Below, piece by piece: positions 11,565 to 22,350 of a DNA stretch of 64,000 nt. The DNA comes from Tetracentron sinense (taxonomy: Eukaryota > Streptophyta > Magnoliopsida > Trochodendrales > Trochodendraceae): assembly GCA_015143295.1 (NCBI GenBank), contig CM026557.1, positions 40,371,965 to 40,435,964 of the forward strand, in the 5' to 3' direction. Position numbers and translations under genes: made by a program. Positions within the stretch are counted from its first letter, which is position 1; each line of letters begins with the position of its first letter. The notes beneath the pieces were generated by a model. It was not told the DNA's origin, did not search any database, and saw only the letters and a program-made list of their open reading frames with translations.

Positions 11565-12130
11565 ATAGGGCTCGAAATGCCCAGAACGAGTTCAAAACAC
11601 CCATAATGAGTTCGAAACGCCCAGAACGAGTTTAATACGCCCAAAACAAGCTCAAAATGCTCAGAATGCCCAAAAGGAGCTCGCAACGCCAAGAACATGC
11701 TCTAAACATCCATAAAGAGCTTGAAACACCCAAAACATGCTCAAAACACCCAGAACAAGCCCTGAGCTCCCACATCCGAGCTCCATCATCTTGCACTGAG
11801 CTCCACATCCGAGCTCTAAGCTCTCCCATCCGATTTCCACCACCTTGCACCCGAGCTCCACATCTGAGCTCCCCCTCCTTGCATCCAAGTTCCTCATCCG
11901 AGCTCCCATCTGAGCTCAAAACTTTCCCACCCGAGCTCCACATCTGAGCTCTGAGCTCTCCCATTGTAGCTCCGCCTCCTTGCACACGAGCTTCACAGCT
12001 AAGCTCTGTATCCGAGCTTTTACCACCTGATCCGCGCTCTTACAGCCGAGCTACAAGCTCTTGCATCTAAACTCTCGCATTCAGTCTCTTGCTTCCAACC
12101 CTTGTCGCCTGGTTCGCGTTCTTGCATCCA
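11565..12130. repeat. tandem repeat block A (gagctc / ccgagctcc phrases)
   Basis: The first half repeats 'cgaaacgcccagaacgag' with variation; the second half repeats 'catccgagctcc' and 'accttgcacccgagctc'. Periodicity is irregular, roughly 20-30 bp. The dense reiteration opens long frames on both strands that are not genes. Confidence 0.65.
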
Positions 12131-12179
12131 AGTTCTGCTTACTCAGAGTTCCCACCAACAATTGGCTTATCATAGGTAA

Positions 12180-12468
12180 ATTCAACCATTGACCTTAAGC
12201 GAAGGGAGAAATCCGACCACTAAACCTAGGCCGGGGTGAGAAATCCAGCCATTAAACCTAGGCGGAGGGAGAATCCGGCCATTAACCCTAGGCGGAGGGA
12301 GAAATCCAACCATCTGACTCTAGGAGGAGGGAGAAATCCGAACATTGACCCTAGGCGGAGGGAGAAAAATGTACATCTGATCCTAGGGAGAAATCTGGCC
12401 ATCTAACCCTAGGCGGGGGAGAGATCTGACCATCTATGCCTAGGCGGAGGGGCTAAATCCGGCATTGT
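12180..12468. repeat. tandem repeat block B, about 32-bp unit
   Basis: The phrase 'ccctaggcggagggagaaat' recurs about eight times, for example near 12301 and 12333, a 32-bp step, with substitutions and small indels. Confidence 0.7.
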
Positions 12469-13060
12469 GAATCCAAGGTGCATTGACGTCCTCAGAGGAT
12501 CGCGGAGAGGAGATTTGATATGGTCTCTCATTCCCTACATCATGAATCTAAAATGCATTGACGCTCTCGGAGGATCGCAAAGATGAAATTTGATATGGTC
12601 TCTCATTCCCTATGTCTTGAATCCAAGGTGCATTGACGCCCTTGGGGAATGACGGAGATGAGATTAGATATTGTCTTTCATTCCCTACATCGTGAATCCA
12701 AAGTGCATTGACGTCCTCAAAGGATCGTGAAGATGAGATTTGATAATTTCTTTCAATATTCCCTTCGTTGTGAATCTGAGGAGCATTGACGCCCACGAAG
12801 GATCACATGGATGAGATTTGATAAGGTCCATCATTTCCCTTCATCGTGAATCCAAGGAGCATTGACGCCCTCGGAGGATCACAAAGATAAGATTCGATAA
12901 GGTCCTTCACACCCTTCGTTGTGAATCTGAGGTGGATTAATGCCTGCGAAGGATCACAGGGATGAGATTCATACGCTCACTCTATCCCTTAGCCGTAATT
13001 TTGAGCTGCACAAACGCTCTCGAAAGATCAACAAAATTGAGATTTGACACTGACAAACCT
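12469..13060. repeat. tandem repeat block C, about 75-bp unit, eight copies
   Basis: Starts of the phrase 'gaatccaaggtgcattgacg' and its variants fall at 12469, 12544, 12619, 12694, 12772, 12848, 12923 and about 12994, a regular 75-bp step. Each unit also contains 'ggatcgcaaagatgagattt' variants. The copies diverge along the array, so it is not a recent expansion. Confidence 0.8.
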
Positions 13061-13429
13061 GCCTCTCCGACGTAATTCTGAGCTACCAGGAGCTCAATCC
13101 CCTTATTGTGAGACTCGAGCTAAACAACGGTAGGCTTGGGGCAAGTTTGGCCATCTATCCCTCGGTAGAGGGAAAAATCTTAACGTCAAGCCCTCTCCAT
13201 AGGCAAGAGAGTCGTAATAGAACTTCTATCTTCTTCATAAGCAGCTCAACATGTCAAAAGGACTCCCGCCCTAATTGAACTGCGACACGGTGAGCTTTGC
13301 ACCTCACAACGTTGGCCAGCCAGATGGAATATCAACTGAAACTCGAAATGATCGTTTTCTGAACGCATACAACAACAAACTGCCAAACGTGTCTCTAGTT
13401 TCTTAGAGCCTCAAGCAAACCCCAAGGCC

Positions 13430-13560
13430 CTACTGATTTCAATCATCTGAGCATCTTTGCAGGTTGGAGGACCTCCACATCTCGAGGAGGAAAGTGTTGT
13501 AGCCAACCAGATCAAGACAAGGATTCTTGGAGGTACCAAATCATGTATTTTTTTCCCCCA
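13430..13560 (+). repeat. 3' LTR (3' part recognised)
   Basis: Matches the segment at 10964-11093 and ends at the same CCA. The 5' boundary cannot be fixed because its partner is truncated; the LTR may begin some hundreds of bases further left. No primer site follows, as expected of a 3' LTR. Confidence 0.55.
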
Positions 13561-13566
13561 CACTTG

Positions 13567-13770
13567 ATCTCCCATTTAATTATATTAAGGAGTGGTTACA
13601 TTATTGGTTTTCAATATATAATGACATGAAGAAGACTCTCCTAGCATTTAGGATTTCATATTTGGGCTTTGATTTTGTGGTACTTATGGAAGAATCGTAA
13701 CAAACTTCTCTATAAAAAACCTCCCTCTTCGGTTGTATGACTCTTCGGTTGTATGATGTCATCGAAAAAA
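13567..13770 (+). pseudogene. possible LINE remnant (region near a non-LTR RNase H)
   Basis: A short frame around 13670-13730 reads LWYLWKNRNKLLY, resembling the tryptophan-rich 'WyiWkaRN' motif that lies between the RT zinc-binding region and RNase H of plant L1-type LINEs. The upstream frame (KEWLHYW...) is loosely compatible. No RT or endonuclease is present and the frame breaks soon after, so at most this is a tiny relic. A chance resemblance is possible. Confidence 0.3.
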
Positions 13771-15059
13771 TTAACTTTCATCTCTTAGATTTATATGGCT
13801 TTGTCAGATGGAAGATCCCCTCCTTCATATGGGGCTGCACCACGTATTGTCCTCTGCAACTCTTTCTTGTAGCAAGCCCTAGGTTTCGTCCCAAGATGCG
13901 CCCTGCTTTGAATCCTTCGCTCCATTGAGTTGAGCTTTGAATCCTTTAGCTACTCCCACCCAACATTAGTTGAAGTATTTGTCATTCGACTTGATATTTT
14001 GATGGCTTTGGAATGACATTTAATGCAAGTGGTCATTTTGTCCAATGCAAAGTTGTTGCGGAGGCAATTTCACGTCTACTTTTCCTTGCTCACTAATTTT
14101 GGGCTTGTTTGGTTTGGACTATTACAGAATGAGCGATTAAGCTAATAATGGTTGGCACTTTGTCGATTGGTGATTATCTGATATTTTTAAAAGGGTGATG
14201 TGGTCATTCAAAAAAAAAAAAAAATTTCTCTTAAGCTTAATGGATCTTGTAAACCTTATTAGGTGCAAATTTAGGTACTTACAAATAATTTTCAGTTTTA
14301 AAGGTACATAAGTAATTATGCTTCACAATATCCACCCCCCCCCCCCCCCCCAGTGAGATTATGCAATCATTGAGTATTTTCATAATCAGTTATTAGATAA
14401 TCACTTACAATGAGTTGAGCCAAACGTTTTTATTAGGACATAATCCATAAAAAAGTCTTAAATAAGCACTTATATCATATAGTTGTTGCAAAGAACTCTC
14501 AAGAAGTGCAGCACTCTCTCTTTTGTATACCCCTCGCCGAGGGCACCTCTCAAGCTTTTATGTATAGCCTGTGCAGCTGTGATGGCAGACAGTATGGCTT
14601 GAAATATGTATAATTAGTGGGTATTTAAGAGGAGGGCCTGGACCAATGAGGTCCAGTCTTGGATTTTACAATCCATTTCTCATTTCTCAAGTACGTTAAC
14701 TATTTCCTTTTTTTTTTTAATTTTTTTTAAGTTTCTTGTTTGCTACTCACATTCAATTTGGCACGTAATTCTAGCCTTCCAGTCAGAGAAAATGCCACAC
14801 TTGTATAATATATATTTTTTTAAAAAAAATTCCCTCACCCGGTCATCCGTTAAAAAAAACTCATACCCGAATATTCTAGCATCCCGCGCACTTTGTGTGT
14901 GTGACAAGCACACAACATTTTTGCAGGACAAACACAAACCATGCCATTCAAGTGTGCATGGTCTGTGTGTGAGAGTGTTTGGGGTGTGTGTTTCCTTTGT
15001 CTTGCCTCCAACCATGCTTGTGGTGTAAAAAACAAATGTCATACACGTTTAGAAAGGGT
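13771..15059. other. gene-free stretch
   Basis: No gene is supported. A direct duplication 'gactcttcggttgtatga' lies just before, near 13737. A C17-18 homopolymer is at about 14334-14351, and A- and T-runs are common. Overlapping frames on both strands near 14740-15040 have no domain resemblance. Confidence 0.35.
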
Positions 15060-15445
15060 GCAAATCCTCTCCAGTTATAACCGGATGTGGCACATCCGGT
15101 TATAACCCCTAGAGGTCGCCACGTGTCTCCTCTGACACCCCTTAACCGTGGGTAAGGTTCACCCACCCCAAGGGTTCACCCACCTATTTTTGGTTTTTTT
15201 TTTTAAATATCAATTCTATTTTTAAAATTAAAAAATTGTTTTTAATATTAAAAAAACTTTAAAAACATATTTTTAATTTTAAAAATAGAATTAATATTTT
15301 TATAAAAAAAACCAAAAATAGGTGGGTGAACCCTAGGGGTGGGTGAACCTTACCCATGGTTAAAAGGTGTCAAAGGAGACACGTGGCGACCTCTAGGGGT
15401 TATAACCGGATGTGCCACATCCGGTTATAACTGGAGAGGATTTGC
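15060..15445. repeat. 386-bp foldback element, best copy of the CACGTGTC family
   Basis: Each half is about 180 bp and is a near-perfect reverse complement of the other. From the outside in, the arm holds 'gcaaatcctctccagttata', a small palindrome 'ccggatgtggcacatccgg', 'agaggtcgccacgtgtctcc', 'cccttaaccgtgggtaagg' and 'ttcacccacc', meeting at an AT-rich centre. No target duplication was found at the edges. Open frames that start at either arm with a shared MGEPYP... beginning are products of the inverted repeat. Confidence 0.8.
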
Positions 15446-15749
15446 CACCGTTAAAAAAATCATCCAGTCTTTTAGATTAAGACAGTACAACCACTTTTGC
15501 CTCACACGGACATTCAACATCACCTTATATGATTGTAGACAAAAAAAAAACCTTATCTATTTTTATTTTTATTTTGTTACCAGGCCTCTTAGAGCACCTG
15601 GCTATTCTCTCGGGCACGTGCAACAGCCCCAAGCCACACGCACCTGGTATGATGGGATTACTCCCTGAGGATGACAACACTCTTCCATGGTGTGCTGGTA
15701 GCATGTGCATCACTCGGGGGTGGATTGGGGTTAGAGTCTTTCGGTGTGG

Positions 15750-16280
15750 TAGTTGATGACAACGGATTATCCCTAGCAGATGCCCGAGATGACATCTCGA
15801 GCACTCTTTGCACGACGCATGGTAAGGCATTTAATAAGGGGAGTGATAGCATGCATTGTACATTCCATTGGGTGGTATAAGCACACATTCCAAGCTTGTC
15901 ATGTGTTTTCTTTGATATTTATTAATCGTGATTAAGATTCATGCATCCCTAGGATTAAATATTTAACCTTAGTTTTTAGAAAAAAAATTAACCTCGTTTA
16001 TGATTTACTTATGTGATTAAGTTTTTTTTTTAAATATATTTTTCTGACAACCAAGGTTATATTATTTAACCCCAGGAATGCGTGAATCTTAATCACGGTT
16101 AATAGATGTCAAAGAAGATATGTGGCAAGCTTGGGATGTGTGCATGTACCACCCAGTGGAATGTGCAATGGATGCTATCACTCCCCTTATTAAATGTCTT
16201 ACCACGCATCGTGCAAAGAGTGGTGTTCGAGATGCATCTCAGGCATCTGCCGCAGATAATCCATTGCTGGTGGTTGATAG
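15750..16280. repeat. 530-bp foldback element containing a CACGTGTC-family core
   Basis: The left arm (about 15750-15998) and right arm (about 16040-16280) are imperfect reverse complements. Shared blocks include 'ggattatc', 'agatgcccgagatgacatct', 'ctctttgcacgacgcatggt', 'catttaataaggggagtgat' and 'attccattgggtggta'. The inner part (about 15890-16140) has the same blocks as the smaller foldback family. Either that family inserted centrally or it is a longer variant of the same family. Confidence 0.65.
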
Positions 16281-16737
16281 TTTACCTTTGTTCTAACATA
16301 ACTTCTATCCTCCAAACATAATATATGTCTAAAAAAATTATTATTAAACTTAATAAAAAAATTCTAAATACGTGTAGCATTTTTATATTTTCCAATACAA
16401 GTGCTACAAAGAATTCAGAACCTTTCAAGTGCTACAAAGATTCCGGACCTTTTTTTCCACACAAGATCCTCTTCCAATGCAGCCGTCTGAATAGTTGCAT
16501 AAAAGTAACATGTGTCCAAATTAATTAACTCTGGTTTAATAAACATTAATCCCTACGTTAACGCTAACCTCCCTAGAATTAATAAAATTGTATAAAGTAA
16601 GCAAATGTTGGGACTGTCAGGACACATGTTGTAATTATGTAACAATTAAACAGGAACTAACGGGTTGTTAACGTATAAGATTCGGAGTTTTTTATTTAAT
16701 TTTTATCAGAGTGCAAAGCATTTTTTTTTTTAGGAAA
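16281..16737. other. gene-free stretch
   Basis: A phrase 'tcaagtgctacaaag' with variants is duplicated near 16400-16440. A foldback-family fragment ('aacatgtgtccaaattaatt' and 'ggtttaataaacattaatcc') lies at about 16506-16575. No gene. Confidence 0.35.
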
Positions 16738-16922
16738 GTGATAGAAAACTCTCCATAATAGGTACTATCAAGAGCACAGCGGCACATTTGAAAAATCAAA
16801 CGGCCTTAATTTGCATAGTCTTTAAAAGTTAGCCCCACAACAGTGTTTGCACCCTTGGATTTTCAATAGTATGGCCTTGGCTCTCGATAGTGCCTACGCC
16901 TACTATCGAGAGTTTTAATCAC
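16738..16922. repeat. 185-bp MITE-like foldback
   Basis: The left end 'gtgatagaaaactctcc' pairs with the right end 'gagagttttaatcac'. The subterminal 'ataggtactatcaagag' pairs with 'ctctcgatagtgccta'. No target duplication is evident. Non-coding. Confidence 0.5.
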
Positions 16923-17094
16923 TTCCCTTTTTTTATATACTCGAGCAGCTTTGGCTGTTGTAATGAGTGATCCTTACAGTCACAACACCCAATGCAAACT
17001 TCAACCATATCTTCAGCCCCCCCCCCCCTCCCCCCGAAATTTTGAAAAACAAAATAACAAATCTATATTATTAATAGGGACGTAGTCTGGGAGA

Positions 17095-17252
17095 GGGGCG
17101 GTGCCAGGGGACGGGGGCTTTAGCCCCCCTAAATTTCTGATAAAGAATATAATGTTTACAAACGCGACAGCCCATGAACTTTGCTCTACAAAAAATCAAG
17201 GCCGGGCCCCCATTGTTAGCCTTCCCTGCAAGAGAATTCTGGCTCCACCCCC
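17095..17252. repeat. possible hAT-like MITE with ggggcggtgccag ends
   Basis: GGGGCGGTGCCAG on the left and CTGGCTCCACCCC on the right are inverted repeats with two mismatches. 'GGGGCGGAGCCAG'-type termini are familiar from plant hAT-like MITEs. No target duplication was identified. A frame of about 90 codons over it is repeat-derived. Confidence 0.4.
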
Positions 17253-17738
17253 ATACGGGAAGCTCATATGTAAGGAATCAATCCTAAGACCAACTTTGGA
17301 TGGAGGACATACCCTTTTTGAATTTATGTATATCAATTTGGCCCTCCAATTAGGGTACAGGGTACCTAGTCCAGTCTGATCCTCTGCGGCCCATAAAAAA
17401 TGAAGGCTTTTTGTTGTCTCTAAAGCCCAAGGAGGGTCTCGGGTTTGCTCCTTGCGGTCGTGTGTTCAACTCTCACTTCTCAACTTACCTTGGTATCCGT
17501 AGGAAACATTATGAGTAGGTCAGTGCGAATACCAAGAGGGACTAGTCCTTGGCCTGAAGACTTTGGGACATCCTCCGATAACCAAAAACAAGTTGAGCCT
17601 TATTTTATAAATCCCACTATATAGGGAGATGACTTGATAAAATAAAAATGTAGAACCCAGCCCTACCCTCATGCTTAGTTATATTATATAGTTTAGTCAA
17701 TTTATTGAATAAGCAAATTTATTAATGGCTTGAATTTA
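17253..17738. other. gene-free stretch
   Basis: No gene seen. The segment 17430-17490 has a weak RNA polymerase III B-box look ('gtgttcaactctc') but no convincing A box or tail. Confidence 0.3.
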
Positions 17739-17884
17739 GGCTCCGTTTGTTTCGAGGTAAAATAGAGGAAAACAAATGATTTGCACCGAAAATGTTAATT
17801 GTCCTAAAGAAAATATGTGCGAAAATGATATTTTCCGTTGAATTCATTTGTTTTCCCCTAATTTACATCAAAACAAACGGAGCA
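17739..17884. mobile_element. 146-bp Tourist-like MITE with TTA duplication
   Basis: The ends GGCTCCGTTTGTTT and AAACAAACGGAGCA are inverted repeats with one terminal mismatch. TTA flanks both sides (17736-17738, 17885-17887). A 3-bp TTA duplication with GG[GC]C..GTTTG termini is characteristic of PIF/Harbinger-derived Tourist MITEs. The interior 'gaggaaaacaaatga' also pairs with 'tcatttgttttcccc'. Non-coding. Confidence 0.75.
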
Positions 17885-19102
17885 TTAATAGAATCAACAT
17901 GTAAAAATAACAACATCCATAAAAAACTTACGCGTATTTACATTTTGTTATAAGTACAATACTTAAAATACTTTATTATTATAGACTATTACTATTGTTA
18001 GTTTAATTACAATTAGACTCTTAAATACAAAAGTCTACTAATGTCACGCCTTAAAACATGGACACAAAATATCTCATCCATGTGTAGATTTCAGACTTTC
18101 AGTGCATGAATTGGTACATCCATTACCAAAAAAAAATTGGTACATCCCAATTTATATAAGAAATATGAACACATGATCCTTAGCCAGATATAGATATCAA
18201 ACATTAGCTAAAATTTCTAAATCAAGTTATGCTAAACAACTAAAAGTCTACTATTAAAATTTTACACCACAATCATTTCTCTCAAATAAAAAGGAAATAC
18301 AACAACTAAAGCCTCTAGAATGCCCTACTAGTTAATAGTACACGTGAAGAATCTCTATTCTCCCAGAGACCTCCTAAAAAATGTTAAAACACAAGAGTGA
18401 ACACAAAGCCTAACAAGAGAACACATCCATTTTATGCACATATTTATGGTGTGTGCAACGAATAAGAGCATCATCATATCATTACCTCATTGTCTACACA
18501 TCCGATTAACGACAAACAATACATTTAACATCTAACAATTTTCAGAATAGTACATCTTTATGATATGTGGTTCTTTACTCATTTTACTTGTCATTAGGGT
18601 GGTACACAACCCACCATATTGACAATTACTTAGGGCAGCATACAACACATCCAAATGAGGTTCCTTTGGTTCATAAACAGCTCCACCTCATTCAGTAACT
18701 TATATTTGTACACAACTTCGCACAGTTAACAATAGAAATTTTGGGTTCGTACTCTACTTCACCCAATTAACTACCCTTTGGGGTCACACACACTGTTCAC
18801 CCAATTGAGAATTTAGGTTACACTTTATTCACCCAATTCATCACTCCTAAGATTGTACACAATATCGCCCAATAATCCATTCAGCGTACGCCTACCACTT
18901 CGCCCAATGACCCATTCCTAGAGGTCGAACACATATTCCCACTTTAACGGACCCTAACATATTTAAGCGTAATAGTCATTATACTTCATAATATTAATTC
19001 ATAATTATCTTACTAAAGCGTTTCATACACCATAGTAAAGGAGACTAAGCCATATAATTTTAAGTTATAACATAATATGTATTCATCATATACAAATTAA
19101 AT
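17885..19102. repeat. LTR-like debris with degenerate ~45-bp repeats
   Basis: From about 18590 to 18960 a phrase like 'gtacacaacttcacccaatt' recurs about seven times at 40-50 bp steps with heavy divergence. An upstream 'aatgtcacgcct' at about 18040 resembles the beginning of chromovirus (Tekay/Del-type) LTRs. No coding remains and no partner LTR is present, so this is a tentative solo or partial LTR. Confidence 0.35.
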
Positions 19103-19395
19103 CCCACCGGGCATGCCATTAATTTGTAAGCGCAAAAATTAATGGCACGCCCAGTGAGTAGATGAGTTACCGGGATCCGGATCGGGAGTACATACACCTA
19201 TCGGTTGATGGTCAAGATGTACGCCCAACGAATGCAGACGGTCTTGATGATCCTAGTCAACAACAATAAGAAAAGAGAGGAGAAAGGATCACTCATCTTT
19301 TCTTTTTTTGTTCTTCTTATTTTTTATCTTTCTTCAAAAATAAGAGAAGAAGAAAGTCCCACCGGGCGTGCCATTAATTTGTAAGCGCAAAAATT
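19103..19395. repeat. 38-bp direct repeat pair plus hairpin ('caccgggc[ag]tgcc')
   Basis: A 38-bp segment starting 'cccaccgggcatgccattaa' (19103-19140) recurs at 19358-19395 with one change. Directly after the first copy its start is repeated inverted ('taatggcacgcccagtg', about 19139-19155), forming a stem of about 18 bp with loop 'ttgtaagcgcaaaa'. The motif resembles sequence near the LTR/primer junction of some plant elements, but no element can be delimited. Confidence 0.5.
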
Positions 19396-19885
19396 GTTTC
19401 CTCCATTATTGTATAGAGTTTATTATTTTGTGTGGGGGACTATCCTTCTAATCTGAGTAAATTCAGACTGTTAATTATCTTCTCTATTTGGGAAAGTACC
19501 TCTGATTAAGAAGAAAGATTAAAAAAGAACAAGATGTTTTGAATAAAATGTTTGTATTTATTCAATGGGGTTGCCCAGATCTCATGTAGGCGTTACAAGA
19601 TACCTCATTGAGGTTTTAACATAAAAGAAATGATAAGAAAGAGAAGTGGCCATATTGAGGGTTCACCTGGTATTCTCCATATGGGGAGATCCTTCTTCTT
19701 CCTCCTTGGGTGCTGTTGTTCCAGCACAAAGAAAGGAAAACTCTTATGTTTTTCACGTATGTCTTTCTTTTCACATATCTGTGTGTTCTGGGTTTTTTTT
19801 GCCTTGTATTCCGTTAGGGTTTCTTATAAGAAATCCTCTTTTTATATTTTTTTGGACTCTTCTTTGACTTCCTCTTTTTTAAGAA
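19396..19885. other. unassigned stretch before the truncated gypsy element
   Basis: A T-rich frame covers 19630-19880 but encodes a biased hydrophobic sequence without a recognisable domain; a downstream part of it overlaps the gypsy pol in the wrong frame. Probably LTR or leader debris. Confidence 0.3.
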
Positions 19886-21109
19886 ATCAACAGATTCACC
19901 GATACACTGGTCATTCTCGCTTCCATGGTACAGATCCCTATAGGCATCATGCTCTAGCTGATCAAAATTCAGCAACAGGATCAGCCTGCCTATTACCTTC
20001 AGATCGATGAGGTATTAGACAACAAGTCGTGGTATGCAGACATTAAACAGTATCTCGAAGACGGGACCTTCCCGCTCAACGCTACCAAAACAGATCGTCG
20101 GGCAATCAGAAGACTAGCTATTCAGTTCGTCTTATCAGGGGGCATCTTATACAAAAGGTCGCCGAACCTACTCTGGCTCAGATGCCTTGATACCAGTGAA
20201 GCAACGCAGGTAGTTGAAGAAGTTCACGGAGGAATTTGCAGCCCACACATGAACGGGTTGATGCTATCTAAGAGGATACTCAGACTGGGAATCTGACTGT
20301 TACAAGCATGTACAAAAGTGCCACCAGTGCAAATCTACTCCGACAGGGTAAATGCACCACCAAACAGGCTGCACCATCTCACTGCTCCTTGGTCATTCTC
20401 AGCTTGGGGCATCGACGTAGTCGGACCCATAGCTCCGAAAGCATCTAATGGACATCGATTCATGCTCTCAACTTCTGCAATAAGAGGATGACTGACCTCT
20501 GCCAGAAATTCAAGATTTAACATCACAACCCTACTCCATACAGGCCACAGACCAATGGTGCAGTTGAGGCCGCCAACAAAAATATAAAAAAAATCATTGG
20601 CGATCAATTACTCTGCCTGACATGAGATGCTCCCCTATGCACTCATGGCCTACGGAATGTTCATCCGAACCTCAACTGGGGTAACACCATTCTCTCTGGC
20701 CTATGGTATGAAAGCAGTCTTCCCAATTAAAGTACAAATTTCATCGCTCCGGGTGTTAATGGAAGCAGAACTCTCAGAAGCAGAATAGGCACAAACTCGA
20801 TATGAGCAGCTAAATCTGATTGAAGAGCGGCGAGTGAAAGCCATCAATCACTATCAGGCCTATCAGAGGCGCATGGCTAGGGCATTCAACAAGAAATTCA
20901 AGCCGAGAAGCATCGAGATCGGTGACCCGGTTCTCTAGAAAATGTTGTCAAACCGCCCTGACCCAAGGGGCAAGTTCACTCCTAACTACGAAGGCCCATA
21001 CATCGTCCGAGACAAGTTCTCAGGCAGCGCCCTTAGACTCGGACGTATGGATGACGAAGACCTCCCAAAGCCCGTCAACATGGACAAAGTCAAACGATAC
21101 TACGCTTAG
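19886..21109 (+). pseudogene. Tat-like Ty3/gypsy pol remnant (RNase H end and integrase)
   Basis: Reading from ATC 19886 to TAG 21107-21109 gives an interrupted plant gypsy pol C-terminus. It starts at the linker typical of the RNase H-integrase junction (ASMVQIPIGIML, then a stop), continues with the DDK..WYADIKQYLEDG-like block, an integrase zinc-binding region (KCHQCK) and WGIDVVGPIAPKASNGHRF with the first catalytic Asp. The segment that should carry the second Asp is deleted: the frame jumps to 'CQKF' and then to the catalytic Glu context NGAVEAANKN. It ends with the GKFTPNYEGPYIV-type C-terminal domain and KRYYA stop, usual for Tat-lineage elements. Several in-frame stops. RT, protease and gag are absent, so the element is 5'-truncated. 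Confidence 0.8.
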
Positions 21110-22141
21110 GGTCTAAATCTGATAAGCGCTTTTCACTTGTAGTTTCTCCGGGAAATGAAATGAGGTCATCCTTGGCACACTCCTTATCTCTCTTTCCTGT
21201 AACTCATTTACAAATCAATGAAATCCACTAGTTAGCCCCCTTAGCCTAATAACCCTTTTTTCATTACCTTTTCAAGGACACCCTCCCTCGCCCTCTACGG
21301 CATTTGCTTAAACTACGTCATGACCTGATCCTACAAAGGGTACGTAGGCAACCTGAAAAAATCAGGTGCAGTCACACTCACACAAAAGGAGATCACACCT
21401 CCTCCTAGCTTTCCCCGCGGAGTCAACTCTTCCCCAGAGGAGCCACAGGCCTCCCCGACTTCCCCATACAAAGCCAGATCATCCCTAGTGAAACCAAAGC
21501 CTCTCTAAAAATAAAAATAAATCTTCCCACAGAGTTCAACAGACCAAAAATCCTCTCAAACTCCCCAGACGGGCCAGCTCTCAAGGGTACAAAATTTTCA
21601 TTGAAGGAAAACCCAAAATAGAAGTCGAAACATTTCAAAAGTCAGAGACTCCCCACAGAGGCAATCTCTCCAGACTCTTTCTCCAACAAAAAAATCTTTC
21701 AAGGACAAACTCGGCTCTCTATCCTCAGCAGAGACAACCTCTCTCACCCTCTCCGACAGAGACAACCTCTCTCGAATGCCCCGGCGGACCCAAAAAAAAA
21801 AACCACCAGAAAACCAAAGGTACAAGTCTTCAACAGAAGAGTTCCCCGAGAAAGTGAAAATCAACTGTATCCAAAACCAAAACCTCCAAAGGAGTGTAAA
21901 TCAACAACAAAAGGAGAAATCTCAGGGTGTCCCAAACTGCGGTCCCCCAGCCTACATTTCGTCCTACTCCAAGTCCTTCTAGATCCCCTAGAAACTACAA
22001 GTGCAAGTGCAATATTACATCTATATCCCCAGCGGAAATATCGTCTCCCAATCTTTAGAGGAAGTCATTCAGGGCAATGACAGGAGAAGACTCATTTTCC
22101 CCCATCAAATGCAGACTTCCCCAGCAATCGTGGGAATGAGT

Positions 22142-22350
22142 GAAAACCGGCAACGGCCTCATTGCGTAAAAATCACGCGATCCCCAGACCTAGTCTTGCG
22201 ACTAGGGGCAAAAAAGAGATAAAAATCAATCAGCTTCGCAGGCATAAGGAAAACCGGCAACGGCCTCATCGCGCAAAAATTATGCGAATCACATGACTTG
22301 GTCATTCTAAGGGCAAAAAAGGAAGAAAAAGTTGAAGAGCAGTTTGGAAA
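22142..22350. repeat. 106-bp direct duplication
   Basis: 'gaaaaccggcaacggcctca' starts at about 22142 and again at about 22248. Both are followed by 'gcg[tc]aaaaat[ct]a', a cytosine-rich phrase, and 'aagggcaaaaaa' or 'aggggcaaaaaa'. The units have diverged by point changes. Confidence 0.65.

Larger units (their letters stand above)
10964..13560 (+). mobile_element. non-autonomous LTR retrotransposon with repeat-filled interior
   Basis: Two copies of a terminal segment frame this region (10964-11093 and about 13430-13560); both contain 'atctttgcaggttg', 'ccacatctcgaggagg' and end in a pyrimidine run plus CCA. Directly after the first copy, TGGCGCCGTC begins at 11099, the plant gypsy-type primer-binding motif, giving plus orientation. 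The 2.3-kb interior has no gag or pol; it is three successive blocks of tandem repeats. The first LTR is cut at its 5' side, so full LTR length is unknown. It fits a LARD-like or internally deleted gypsy derivative. Confidence 0.6.

Noticed and set aside
11657..11985. Overlapping frames on both strands in the gagctc repeats
   Set aside because: They are generated by the tandem repeat (no stops in the unit) and have biased repetitive composition.
12469..13060. CRISPR-like regular repeats
   Set aside because: Units are contiguous 75-bp tandem repeats that diverge along their whole length, without constant repeats and unique spacers, and the DNA is plant nuclear.
14334..14351. C homopolymer as a structural signal
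   Set aside because: A single run of C with no partner G-run nearby; simple slippage is enough.
15339..15888. Several frames on both strands around the foldbacks
   Set aside because: They lie in palindromic arms, appear in mirrored pairs, and have no domain.
17390..17600. Possible tRNA-derived SINE
   Set aside because: A weak B-box phrase exists, but no A box at proper spacing, no tail and no target duplication.
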